In this document: positions 1-10,500 of the stretch, one piece after another
Numbering within the stretch: the first letter of the stretch is position 1
Layout: each line of letters starts with the position of its first letter
DNA from: Penaeus vannamei
Lineage: Eukaryota; Arthropoda; Malacostraca; Decapoda; Penaeidae
Assembly (NCBI RefSeq): GCF_042767895.1
Contig: NC_091579.1
Span: 1,036,929-1,059,428, forward strand
Direction of reading: 5' to 3'
Length of the DNA stretch: 22,500 nucleotides
Position numbers and translations under genes: made by a program
Notes under the pieces: model-generated
The model's database searches: none
The model's input: the letters and a program-made list of their open reading frames with translations, nothing else
Told to the model about the DNA's origin: nothing

Positions 1-193
1 CGTTATTCAATAATTAAATGAATCTTTGCTTCTAATTTTAAAGACGTATGGACTCCACTGAGCCATTTGTTTATATATCTTTATATTTCTAAAGACATAT
101 CAATATAGCAAAATTTATTGTTATGACAAATAAACTATAATGACTGACTATGAATGTTTTGTTTGTTTACATGTGAACAATTCAACGGGGAAA
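1..193. other. AT-rich unique sequence, no feature seen
   Basis: AT-rich DNA with no long open frame, no tandem period and no recognisable element. It ends where a degenerate duplication begins. Confidence 0.6.
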
Positions 194-440
194 GCAATAT
201 GCAGAAATATCATCACCATCTTTTCAGACGAGTCTTGGCTTTCGCCCCAAACACAGTTATGTTCAGTGCTGGTATAAATAAGGTTTGCCATGATATTATA
301 GATAGTAATGTTCGATAAGTTACTATGGAATCCCTGTGTATGAAACTGTGATGATGTAGACGAGTCATGTCTTCTGCCCCAAACTCAGTGAGACGAAAAA
401 GCTGAGAAAATGTGGTGAAACAATATGCCATGATGTATAT
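194..440. repeat. Degenerate direct duplication, ~132-140 bp spacing
   Basis: Two diverged copies lie head to tail. AGACGAGTC followed by a CGCCCCAAACACAGT-like stretch starts at 226, and AGACGAGTC followed by a TGCCCCAAACTCAGT stretch starts at 358. The shared word GCCATGAT occurs at 287 and 427. A CAATATGC word at 195 and 421 suggests part of a further copy on the left. Spacing drifts from 132 to 140 bp, so the copies carry indels. The right copy runs straight into the AT microsatellite, so the repeat may be a dispersed element that carries an AT tail. No reading frame is conserved between copies. Confidence 0.5.
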
Positions 441-566
441 ATATATATGTATATATATATATATGTATAATATATGCATATATATGTATATATATATATA
501 TGTATAATATATGCATATATATGTATATATATATATGTATAATATATGCATATATATGTGTATATA

Positions 567-640
<74 letters not shown>

Positions 641-675
641 CACATATGTGTGTATTTGTGTTTGTGTGTGTATGT
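430..675. repeat. AT microsatellite with a 35-37 bp minisatellite and TG tail
   Basis: The left part holds three copies of a 35-37 bp AT-rich unit containing TGTATAATATATGCATA, at about 464, 501 and 536. The middle is an uninterrupted TA run at about 573-629. The right end grades into TG-rich sequence up to about 675. Open frames here encode only alternating Tyr/Ile and are artefacts of the dinucleotide. Confidence 0.95.
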
Positions 676-895
676 CTGAGAATGTGAGTGTATTTTCTTT
701 TACCTCTAAGTATATTTTTTTTATTCAGAAATGTTATGAAAAAAATCGCCTCCCTTAGCATGAACCTCGAAAGAAATGAATTACAGTTTATAAAACGTAG
801 CATTTTTGCCAGAGAGACTTGGAAGTGCACGAAAAATATACATTATGGATCAGTTTTAAAAGCTGTTATCACTCACTCACAACGATGACCCTTTA
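676..895. other. Unique AT-rich spacer
   Basis: No tandem period, no convincing coding frame and no RNA gene seen. It separates the AT microsatellite from the GA-rich tract. Confidence 0.5.
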
Positions 896-1352
896 CGAAG
901 ACGAGGAGGAGAATGAGGAAGAAGAAAAAAGAAGAAGAAAGAGGAGGAGAAGGAGGAAGAAGAAGAAAGAGGAGGAGAAGGAGGAAGAAGAAGAAAAGTC
1001 GAAGAAGAAAATGAAGAAAGAGAAGGAGAAGGAGGAAGAAGAAAAGCCGAGGAAGAAAAGGAAGAAAGAGAAAGAGAAAGAGGAAGAAGAAAAGTCGAAG
1101 AAGAAAAGGAAGAAAGGGAAGGAGAAAGAAGAAGAAGAAAAGGAAGAAAGACAAGGAGAAAGAGGAAAAGTCGAAGAAGAAAAGGAAGAAAGAGGAGGAG
1201 AAGGAGGAAGAAGAAAAGTCGAAGGGGAAGAAAAAGAAAAAGGAGGAAGAAGAACAAAGATCGAAAAAGAAATAAGAGGCGAAGCATGAGGGAGGAGAGG
1301 AGAGGAGAGAGAAGAGGAGGAGGGGAGGAATAAGAGGCAGGAGGGGAGGGAG
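896..1352. repeat. GA-rich polypurine tract containing a 48-bp minisatellite
   Basis: Almost pure A and G on the plus strand for about 450 bp. Rare pyrimidines expose a period: AAAAGTCGAAG or AAAAGCCGAGG words start at about 994, 1042, 1090, 1166 and 1214. These are 48-bp steps except one 76-bp step, which fits an internal indel. The 48-bp period is divisible by three, so a Glu/Lys-rich frame stays open across 819-1289, and Ser/Phe/Leu-rich frames stay open on the other strand. They look like composition artefacts rather than an acidic protein: there is no sequence other than GAA/GAG/AAG-type codons and no domain. Mirror-symmetric polypurine of this type can form triplex DNA. Confidence 0.85.
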
Positions 1353-1550
1353 GGATGCGGCGACGTGTCTCAAGATGGAGGGAAGTTTCGGGAGATGAAT
1401 GGCTCGGCGATGCAAGTTGCTCCTCGGCGGCGGCAATGGCAGAGAGCCAGACATGGATCATGGGCGATGAGGCGGATGTCAGCCGCTTGTCCTTGTGTCG
1501 CCGGCTGGGAGGGAGGGAGTCGGGTCGGGTCGGGTCGGGAATGGGGATTT

Positions 1551-1560
<10 letters not shown>
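1353..1560. other. Short GC-rich, CpG-containing island
   Basis: About 200 bp clearly richer in G+C and CpG than its neighbours, between a GA tract and a CT-rich composite repeat. Plus-strand frames are open through it but run directly into the flanking simple sequence, and I recognise no domain. It could be an old exon or promoter fragment, or simply unique spacer. Nothing in the sequence decides between these. Confidence 0.4.
1520..1539 (+). repeat. (TCGGG)4 pentanucleotide repeat, canonical G-quadruplex motif
   Basis: Four perfect TCGGG units. The four GGG runs at 1522-1524, 1527-1529, 1532-1534 and 1537-1539 are separated by 2-nt loops, which matches the standard G3-N2 quadruplex pattern on the plus strand. 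Confidence 0.8.
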
Positions 1561-2112
<552 letters not shown>

Positions 2113-2544
2113 GATTGGATAGAAACCAATTTGAAAAACAAGTTAATTAAACAATTTGCACGAGTCAAAAGTTGTAAGAGTTTTATTTCTTTCCAGTATC
2201 AGGTGCCCCCCCCCTACCCCGTCATGCCAAATACACAGAATACCTTTCTTTATGTTCTCATAGTAAAAAGAAATGGAAAATAAATTGTAATATCCCTCGG
2301 TGTTTTTGTTCACTGTTCTGTGAACAAGGTTACCCGAAACAACATGAACTCTATTCATTAAGATCAAAATTGCATAAACTCTACTACTACGTCAGTTTCT
2401 GAAGGCTATGGACTCGTATTGTTGTAATTCATAAGCAAAAATCAAAGAAACTTTTCTTCTTCCTGCTTGTACAAGTAAATTCTATAAATATTGTCAGTCT
2501 TCACTGTGAATATCAATGCACCGTGTGACGTTAAACTGACTGAA
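2113..2544. other. Unique AT-rich spacer with one small hairpin
   Basis: No gene seen. There is a run of C at about 2205-2212. A perfect 8-bp inverted repeat, TTGTTCAC at 2306-2313 and GTGAACAA at 2320-2327, has a 6-nt loop. All six frames are short. The stretch ends at the left edge of the proposed LTR. Confidence 0.5.
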
Positions 2545-2713
2545 TGTTACTGATGTACAGCAAAGAGTCACGTGATTAAACTGTCAAGCATACCGTTCCT
2601 TACACCCGTCCTCGATCGAAACGGACGCTGTACCCTCCTGCCGCAGTCCTCCTATATTCGCATCACCAGAGGAAACAGCTGCACCGCACGTACCACCCTT
2701 GAGCCAAGTAACA
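2545..2713 (-). mobile_element. LTR-like element, probable 3' LTR of a minus-strand retrotransposon
   Basis: The 169-bp segment starts with TGTTAC (2545-2550) and ends with GTAACA (2708-2713), a perfect 6-bp terminal inverted repeat with the canonical TG...CA ends of LTRs. On the minus strand it is immediately preceded by a purine run resembling a polypurine tract, as expected for a 3' LTR. Known biology: retrotransposon 3' LTRs abut the polypurine primer. Not seen: a second LTR, a primer-binding site, or reverse transcriptase or integrase sequence. Most of the element is therefore missing or lies outside. The five bases to the left (2540-2544) could be one half of a target duplication, but the partner cannot be checked. 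The length is short but within the range of animal LTRs. A chance inverted repeat is the main alternative. Confidence 0.5.
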
Positions 2714-2727
2714 TTCTCCCCCTCGAG
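2714..2727 (-). other. Polypurine-tract-like sequence next to the LTR
   Basis: Read on the minus strand this is CTCGAGGGGGAGAA, directly followed by the TGTTAC start of the LTR. Purine runs in exactly this place prime plus-strand synthesis in LTR retrotransposons. It is the main support for the orientation given to the LTR. Confidence 0.5.
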
Positions 2728-2970
2728 CAAGTCCGGCGAATTCACCCCCCCCCTTTTGCCACGGCCGGAGGAACGGACACCCCGAAATACGGAATCGCGC
2801 ACCGGCCTACAGGACAGGAGTCGCTGGATTTAGGGCGTCTCGTCAACCGGACCGTAGACCAGGGAGAACAAGAGGAGACGCAGGACAGGTCACCGCTCCG
2901 CCTCGGCACCTGGGGCACGGGTCTCTCGTGGGGTCAGTGGGGTACACATCTACGTCCCCTAATAAATTTA
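2728..2970 (-). other. GC-rich segment, possible decayed internal retroelement sequence
   Basis: About 240 bp distinctly richer in G+C than the AT-rich DNA on both sides, lying where the 3' end of the internal region would be on the minus strand. The minus-strand frame of 2584-2802 ends in the LTR and begins at GTG. I cannot align it to a pol or env C-terminus by eye. A plus-strand frame of 133 codons (2572-2973) also starts at GTG and crosses the LTR boundary, so I do not call it. The assignment depends entirely on the LTR call. Confidence 0.3.
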
Positions 2971-2997
2971 TGAGGGTTTGTTAGTAATAAACCCTCA
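2971..2997. repeat. 27-bp near-perfect palindrome
   Basis: TGAGGGTTT at 2971-2979 is the exact reverse complement of AAACCCTCA at 2989-2997. The 9-nt interval continues the symmetry (TTA/TAA) apart from one G-T opposition. As RNA it would give 13-bp arms with a minimal loop. Confidence 0.8.
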
Positions 2998-3020
2998 GGC
3001 TAAGTCATCTCTACGCGTTC

Positions 3021-3130
3021 CCCGCACAAAAATTATTTAGTCAAGTTCTGTCCGCGCAAATGTAATTCTCGGCCAACATTCCGCGCACTTGTTCCATCAT
3101 CCGTCCGCAGATCCGTCCGCGCAATTGTAG
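3021..3130. repeat. Degenerate ~30-bp minisatellite with TCCGCGCAA core
   Basis: Related words occur at about 3021 (CCCGCACAAA), 3051 (TCCGCGCAAA), 3080 (TCCGCGCACTT) and 3117 (TCCGCGCAATT). Steps are about 30, 29 and 38 bp. An extra CCGTCCGC word accounts for the longer last step. No coding content is seen. Confidence 0.45.
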
Positions 3131-3164
3131 ACAGAATTATGTTTTCCTTTACAGCCTATGTACA

Positions 3165-3700
<536 letters not shown>

Positions 3701-3942
3701 AATCGAAGTCGTCATGTTACACCTCCAGGAGGGAATTCATTTCTCGAGATTTCGAAAGGCGCTGTCAATGGCTCGGGCGGGAAGTGGGTCATATTAAAAA
3801 ACTTCATCGCCACTGAAATGAACTCGGCAATTTAAGAAGATTCGCGGAGAAATCTCGGTGACATTTTTCCCATTGAATAGCAGCAGCGCCCTGGAAAAGG
3901 TGGAAAAGGTTCCAGGGTTTCTGTGGGATATTAGGTGTGCTG
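3701..3942. other. Unique spacer, no feature seen
   Basis: About 240 bp of mixed composition with no tandem period and no convincing frame. It separates the AT cluster from the G-rich polypurine tract. Confidence 0.55.
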
Positions 3943-4245
3943 TGGGAAGGGAGGGGGAGGGGGGGAAGGGAGGGGGGGAGGGGAGAGGGGCAGAGGAGGG
4001 GTTTGGGATGGAAGGTGGAAGGGGCTTTGGGGACACGGGGGGAGGGAAGGGGGGTTGGGGAGAGTAAGAAAGGGAAAGGGAAGGGGGAAAGAAGAAGAGG
4101 GAGAGGGGAAGGACAAGAGAAAGTAAAAAAATAAAGGGGAAAGGGAAAGGGAAGGGGAAGGGAGGGAAAAGGAAAAGGTAGGGGAAGGGAAGGGGAAGAG
4201 GAGGATAAGGGAAGGGGAAGGGGAAGGGAGGGAAAGGGAAGGGGA
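3943..4245 (+). repeat. G-rich polypurine tract, left of the 33-bp array
   Basis: About 300 bp almost wholly A and G on the plus strand. The left half is very G-rich, with many runs of four to six G. The right half is a GGGAAA/GGGGAA imperfect repeat. Many overlapping G-quadruplex motifs are possible. Gly/Arg/Glu-rich and Pro/Ser-rich frames on the two strands are composition artefacts. A similar tract with the same strand bias lies right of the 33-bp array at 18062-18483. Confidence 0.9.
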
Positions 4246-4531
4246 CCTCGAGAATTTTTTTTATAAAGTTGAACAGAATTTGATAACTTCTAATACCATA
4301 AAAAAAAATTCAGTCCCTCCCTAATTCCCTATCCATCACTCCTTCTGACTACATTTCCACACCCAACAAAAGTCTGCTGGATCCCCAACATTTTGAAGAT
4401 TAACGATACATCACATCTTTCGTGGCAACCTTACGTAACCACCATAACCCGTCACTTCAGTTTTACAGAATTCTCCTTCGCCTCTGCGTGGTGTTCTGCT
4501 TCTACGTACAGGGTTATTGGCCCAGCACCTG
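4246..4531. other. Left unique flank of the 33-bp array
   Basis: No gene identified. The sequence is AT-rich near 4253-4310 and then mixed. A plus-strand frame entered at a GTG at 4422 runs into the array, but it has no ATG in the flank and shows no signal peptide or domain I would defend. The array begins abruptly at about 4532, where CTTTCTTAACGGG is the first recognisable unit sequence. No target duplication or inverted repeat marks the junction. Confidence 0.5.
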
Positions 4532-7500
4532 CTTTCTTAACGGGATTCGCTCTAAGGAAGTGCGCCTTCTTACCGGATTCGCTCTAAGGAAGTGCGCCTC
4601 CTTAACGGGATTCGCTCTAAGGAAGTGCGCCTTCTTAGCGGGATTCGCTCTAAGGAAGTGCGCCTCCTTAGCGGGATTCGCTCTAAGGAAGTGCGCCTTC
4701 TTAACGGGATTCGCTCTAAGGAAGTGCGCCTTCTTAACGGGATTCGCTCTAAGGAAGTGCGCCTTCTTAACGGGATTCGCTCTAAGGAAGTGCGCCTTCT
4801 TAACGGGATTCGCTCTGAGGAAGTGCGCCTCTTTAACGGGATTCGCTCTAAGGAAGTGCGCCTTCTTAGCGGGATTCGCTCTAAGGAAGTGCGCCTTCTT
4901 AACGGGATTCGCTCTAAGGAAGTGCGCCTTCTTAGCGGGATTCGCTCTAAGGAAGTGCGCTTTCTTAACGGGATTCGCTCTAAGGAAGTGCGCCTTCTTA
5001 GCGGGATTCGCTCTAAGGAAGTGCGCCTTCTTAACGGGATTCGCTCTGAGGAAGTGCGCCTCTTTAACGGGATTCGCTCTAAGGAAGTGCGCCTTCTTAG
5101 CGGGATTCGCTCTAAGGAAGTGCGCCTTCTTAACGGGATTCGCTCTAAGGAAGTGCGCCTTCTTAGCGGGATTCGCTCTAAGGAAGTGCGCTTTCTTAAC
5201 GGGATTCGCTCTAAGGAAGTGCGCCTTCTTAACGGGATTCGCTCTAAGGAAGTGCGCCTTCTTAACGGGATTCGCTCTAAGGAAGTGCGCTTTCTTAACG
5301 GGATTCGCTCTAAGGAAGTGCGCTTTCTTAACGGGATTCGCTCTAAGGAAGTGCGCTTTCTTAACGGGATTCGCTCTAAGGAAGTGCGCTTTCTTAACGG
5401 GATTCGCTTTAAGGAAGTGCGCCTTCTTAGCGGGATTCGCTCTAAGGAAGTGCGCCTTCTTAACGGGATTCGCTCTAAGGAAGTGCGCCTTCTTAATGGG
5501 ATTCGCTCTAAGGAAGTGCGCCTTCTTAACGGGATTCGCTCTAAGGAAGTGCGCCTTCTTAACGGGATTCGCTCTAAGGAAGTGCGCCTTCTTAATGGGA
5601 TTCGCTCTAAGGAAGTGCGCCTTCTTAACGGGATTCGCTCTAAGGAAGTGCGCCTTCTTAATGGGATTCGCTCTAAGGAAGTGCGCCTTCTTAACGGGAT
5701 TCGCTCTAAGGAAGTGCGCCTTCTTAACGGGATTCGCTCTAAGGAAGTGCGCCTTCTTAATGGGATTCGCTCTAAGGAAGTGCGCCTTCTTAACGGGATT
5801 CGCTCTAAGGAAGTGCGCCTTCTTAACGGGATTCGCTCTAAGGAAGTGCGCCTTCTTAACGGGATTCGCTCTAAGGAAGTGCGCCTTCTTAACGGGATTC
5901 GCTCTAAGGAAGTGCGCCTTCTTAACGGGATTCGCTCTAAGGAAGTGCGCCTTCTTAACGGGATTCGCTCTAAGGAAGTGCGCCTTCTTAACGGGATTCG
6001 CTCTAAGGAAGTGCGCCTTCTTAACGGGATTCGCTCTAAGGAAGTGCGCCTTCTTAACGGGATTCGCTCTAAGGAAGTGCGCCTTCTTAACGGGATTCGC
6101 TCTAAGGAAGTGCGCCTTCTTAACGGGATTCGCTCTAAGGAAGTGCGCCTTCTTAACGGGATTCGCTCTAAGGAAGTGCGCCTTCTTAACGGGATTCGCT
6201 CTAAGGAAGTGCGCCTTCTTAACGGGATTCGCTCTAAGGAAGTGCGCCTTCTTAACGGGATTCGCTCTAAGGAAGTGCGCCTTCTTAACGGGATTCGCTC
6301 TAAGGAAGTGCGCCTTCTTAACGGGATTCGCTCTAAGGAAGTGCGCCTTCTTAACGGGATTCGCTCTAAGGAAGTGCGCCTTCTTAACGGGATTCGCTCT
6401 AAGGAAGTGCGCCTTCTTAACGGGATTCGCTCTAAGGAAGTGCGCCTTCTTAACGGGATTCGCTCTAAGGAAGTGCGCCTTCTTAACGGGATTCGCTCTA
6501 AGGAAGTGCGCCTTCTTAACGGGATTCGCTCTAAGGAAGTGCGCCTTCTTAACGGGATTCGCTCTAAGGAAGTGCGCCTTCTTAGCGGGATTCGCTCTAA
6601 GGAAGTGCGCCTTCTTAACGGGATTCGCTCTAAGGAAGTGCGCCTTCTTAACGGGATTCGCTCTAAGGAAGTGCGCCTTCTTAACGGGATTCGCTCTAAG
6701 GAAGTGCGCCTTCTTAACGGGATTCGCTCTAAGGAAGTGCGCCTTCTTAACGGGATTCGCTCTAAGGAAGTGCGCCTTCTTAACGGGATTCGCTCTAAGG
6801 AAGTGCGCCTTCTTAACGGGATTCGCTCTAAGGAAGTGCGCCTTCTGAACGGGATTCGCTCTAAGGAAGTGCGCCTTCTTAACGGGATTCGCTCTAAGGA
6901 AGTGCGCCTTCTTAACGGGATTCGCTCTAAGGAAGTGCGCCTTCTTAACGGGATTCGCTCTAAGGAAGTGCGCCTTCTTAGCGGGATTCGCTCTAAGGAA
7001 GTGCGCCTTCTTAGCGGGATTCGCTCTAAGGAAGTGCGCCTTCTTAACGGGATTCGCTCTAAGGAAGTGCGCCTTCTTAACGGGATTCGCTCTAAGGAAG
7101 TGCGCCTTCTGAACGGGATTCGCTCTAAGGAAGTGCGCCTTCTTAACGGGATTCGCTCTAAGGAAGTGCGCCTTCTTAACGGGATTCGCTCTAAGGAAGT
7201 GCGCCTTCTTAACGGGATTCGCTCTAAGGAAGTGCGCCTTCTTAACGGGATTCGCTCTAAGGAAGTGCGCCTTCTTAACGGGATTCGCTCTAAGGAAGTG
7301 CGCCTTCTTAACGGGATTCGCTCTAAGGAAGTGCGCCTTCTGAACGGGATTCGCTCTAAGGAAGTGCGCCTTCTTAACGGGATTCGCTCTAAGGAAGTGC
7401 GCCTTCTTAACGGGATTCGCTCTAAGGAAGTGCGCCTTCTTAACGGGATTCGCTCTAAGGAAGTGCGCCTTCTTAACGGGATTCGGTCGAAGGAAGTGCG

Positions 7501-10500
7501 CCTTCTTAGCGGGATTCGCTCTAAGGAAGTGCGCCTTCATAACGGGATTCGCTCTAAGGAAGTGCGCCTTCTTAACGGGATTCGCTCTAAGGAAGTGCGC
7601 CTTCTGAACGGGATTCGCTCTAAGGAAGTGCGCCTTCTTAACGGGATTCGCTCTAAGGAAGTGCGCCTTCTTAACGGGATTCGGTCGAAGGAAGTGCGCC
7701 TTCTTAGCGGGATTCGCTCTAAGGAAGTGCGCCTTCATAACGGGATTCGCTCTAAGGAAGTGCGCCTTCTTAACGGGATTCGCTCTAAGGAAGTGCGCCT
7801 TCTGAACGGGATTCGCTCTAAGGAAGTGCGCCTTCTTAACGGGATTCGCTCTAAGGAAGTGCGCCTTCTTAACGGGATTCGCTCTAAGGAAGTGCGCTTT
7901 CTTAACGGGATTCGCTCTAAGGAAGTGCGCCTTCTTAACGGGATTCGCTCTAAGGAAGTGCGCCTTCTTAACGGGATTCGCTCTAAGGAAGTGCGCCTTC
8001 TTAACGGGATTCGCTCTAAGGAAGTGCGCCTTCTTAACGGGATTCGCTCTAAGGAAGTGCGCCTTCTTAGCGGGATTCGCTCTAAGGAAGTGCGCCTTCT
8101 TAACGGGATTCGCTCTAAGGAAGTGCGCCTTCTTAACGGGATTCGCTCTAAGGAAGTGCGCCTTCTGAACGGGATTCGCTCTAAGGAAGTGCGCCTTCTT
8201 AGCGGGATTCGCTCTAAGGAAGTGCGCCTTCTTAACGGGATTCGCTCTAAGGAAGTGCGCCTTCTTAACGGGATTCGCTCTAAGGAAGTGCGCCTTCTTA
8301 ACGGGATTCGCTCTAAGGAAGTGCGCCTTCTTAACGGGATTCGCTCTAAGGAAGTGCGCCTTCTTAACGGGATTCGGTCGAAGGAAGTGCGCCTTCTTAG
8401 CGGGATTCGCTCTAAGGAAGTGCGCCTTCATAACGGGATTCGCTCTAAGGAAGTGCGCCTTCTTAACGGGATTCGCTCTAAGGAAGTGCGCCTTCTTAAC
8501 GGGATTCGCTCTAAGGAAGTGCGCCTTCTTAACGGGATTCGCTCTAAGGAAGTGCGCCTTCTTAACGGGATTCGCTCTAAGGAAGTGCGCCTTCTTAACG
8601 GGATTCGCTCTAAGGAAGTGCGCCTTCTTAACGGGATTCGCTCTAAGGAAGTGCGCCTTCTGAACGGGATTCGCTCTGAGGAAGTGCGCCTTCTGAACGG
8701 GATTCGCTCTAAGGAAGTGCGCCTTCTTAACGGGATTCGCTCTAAGGAAGTGCGCCTTCATAACGGGATTCGCTCTAAGGAAGTGCGCCTTCATAACGGG
8801 ATTCGCTCTAAGGAAGTGCGCCTTCTTAACGGGATTCGCTCTAAGGAAGTGCGCCTTCATAACGGGATTCGCTCTAAGGAAGTGCGCCTTCTGAACGGGA
8901 TTCGCTCTAAGGAAGTGCGCCTTCTGAACGGGATTCGCTCTAAGGAAGTGCGCCTTCTTAACGGGATTCGCTCTAAGGAAGTGCGCCTTCTTAACGGGAT
9001 TCGCTCTAAGGAAGTGCGCCTTCTTAACGGGATTCGCTCTAAGGAAGTGCGCCTTCTTAACGGGATTCGCTCTAAGGAAGTGCGCCTTCTGAACGGGATT
9101 CGCTCTAAGGAAGTGCGCCTTCTTAACGGGATTCGCTCTAAGGAAGTGCGCCTTCTTAACGGGATTCGCTCTAAGGAAGTGCGCCTTCTTAACGGGATTC
9201 GCTCTAAGGAAGTGCGCCTTCTTAACGGGATTCGCTCTAAGGAAGTGCGCCTTCTGAACGGGATTCGCTCTAAGGAAGTGCGCCTTCTTAACGGGATTCG
9301 CTCTAAGGAAGTGCGCCTTCATAACGGGATTCGCTCTAAGGAAGTGCGCCTTCTGAACGGGATTCGCTCTAAGGAAGTGCGCCTTCTGAACGGGATTCGC
9401 TCTAAGGAAGTGCGCCTTCTTAACGGGATTCGCTCTAAGGAAGTGCGCCTTCTGAACGGGATTCGCTCTAAGGAAGTGCGCCTTCTGAACGGGATTCGCT
9501 CTAAGGAAGTGCGCCTTCTGAACGGGATTCGCTCTAAGGAAGTGCGCCTTCTGAACGGGATTCGCTCTAAGGAAGTGCGCTTTCTTAACGGGATTCGCTC
9601 TAAGGAAGTGCGCCTTCTTAGCGGGATTCGCTCTAAGGAAGTGCGCCTTCTGAACGGGATTCGCTCTAAGGAAGTGCGCCTTCTTAGCGGGATTCGCTCT
9701 AAGGAAGTGCGCCTTCTTAACGGGATTCGCTCTAAGGAAGTGCGCCTTCTTAGCGGGATTCGCTCTAAGGAAGTGCGCCTTCTTAGCGGGATTCGCTCTA
9801 AGGAAGTGCGCCTTCTGAACGGGATTCGCTCTAAGGAAGTGCGCCTTCTGAACGGGATTCGCTCTAAGGAAGTGCGCCTTCTTAACGGGATTCGCTCTAA
9901 GGAAGTGCGCCTTCTTAGCGGGATTCGCTCTAAGGAAGTGCGCCTTCTGAACGGGATTCGCTCTAAGGAAGTGCGCCTTCTTAGCGGGATTCGCTCTAAG
10001 GAAGTGCGCCTTCTGAACGGGATTCGCTCTAAGGAAGTGCGCCTTCTTAACGGGATTCGCTCTAAGGAAGTGCGCCTTCTTAACGGGATTCGCTCTAAGG
10101 AAGTGCGCCTTCTTAGCGGGATTCGCTCTAAGGAAGTGCGCCTTCTGAACGGGATTCGCTCTAAGGAAGTGCGCCTTCTGAACGGGATTCGCTCTAAGGA
10201 AGTGCGCCTTCTGAACGGGATTCGCTCTAAGGAAGTGCGCCTTCTGAACGGGATTCGCTCTAAGGAAGTGCGCCTTCTTAACGGGATTCGCTCTAAGGAA
10301 GTGCGCCTTCTTAACGGGATTCGCTCTAAGGAAGTGCGCCTTCGTAACGGGATTCGCTCTAAGGAAGTGCGCCTTCTTAACGGGATTCGCTCTAAGGAAG
10401 TGCGCCTTCTGAACGGGATTCGCTCTAAGGAAGTGCGCCTTCTTAGCGGGATTCGCTCTAAGGAAGTGCGCCTTCTGAACGGGATTCGCTCTAAGGAAGT

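Noticed and set aside
819..1289. 156-codon Glu/Lys-rich protein
   Set aside because: Pure translation of a GA minisatellite; the opposite strand is open too with Ser/Phe/Leu runs. No non-repeat sequence supports a gene.
1520..1539. Telomere-like repeat
   Set aside because: Arthropod telomeres are typically TTAGG. Only four TCGGG units are present, so this is a short microsatellite.
2306..2327. Hormone-response or heat-shock element in the TTGTTCAC/GTGAACAA hairpin
   Set aside because: Half-site spacing does not fit the canonical arrangements (TTC-nnn-GAA instead of TTC-nn-GAA), and no promoter or gene is nearby.
2572..2973. 133-codon plus-strand protein
   Set aside because: Starts at GTG inside the proposed LTR and crosses its right boundary. 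No recognisable motif; GC-rich DNA keeps frames open by chance.
4422..6848. 808-codon frame with TGFALRKCAFL repeats
   Set aside because: It begins at GTG in the flank, enters this register only through a 1-bp deletion in unit 2, and stops at the first CTGAAC copy. It shares its bases with the two other long frames.
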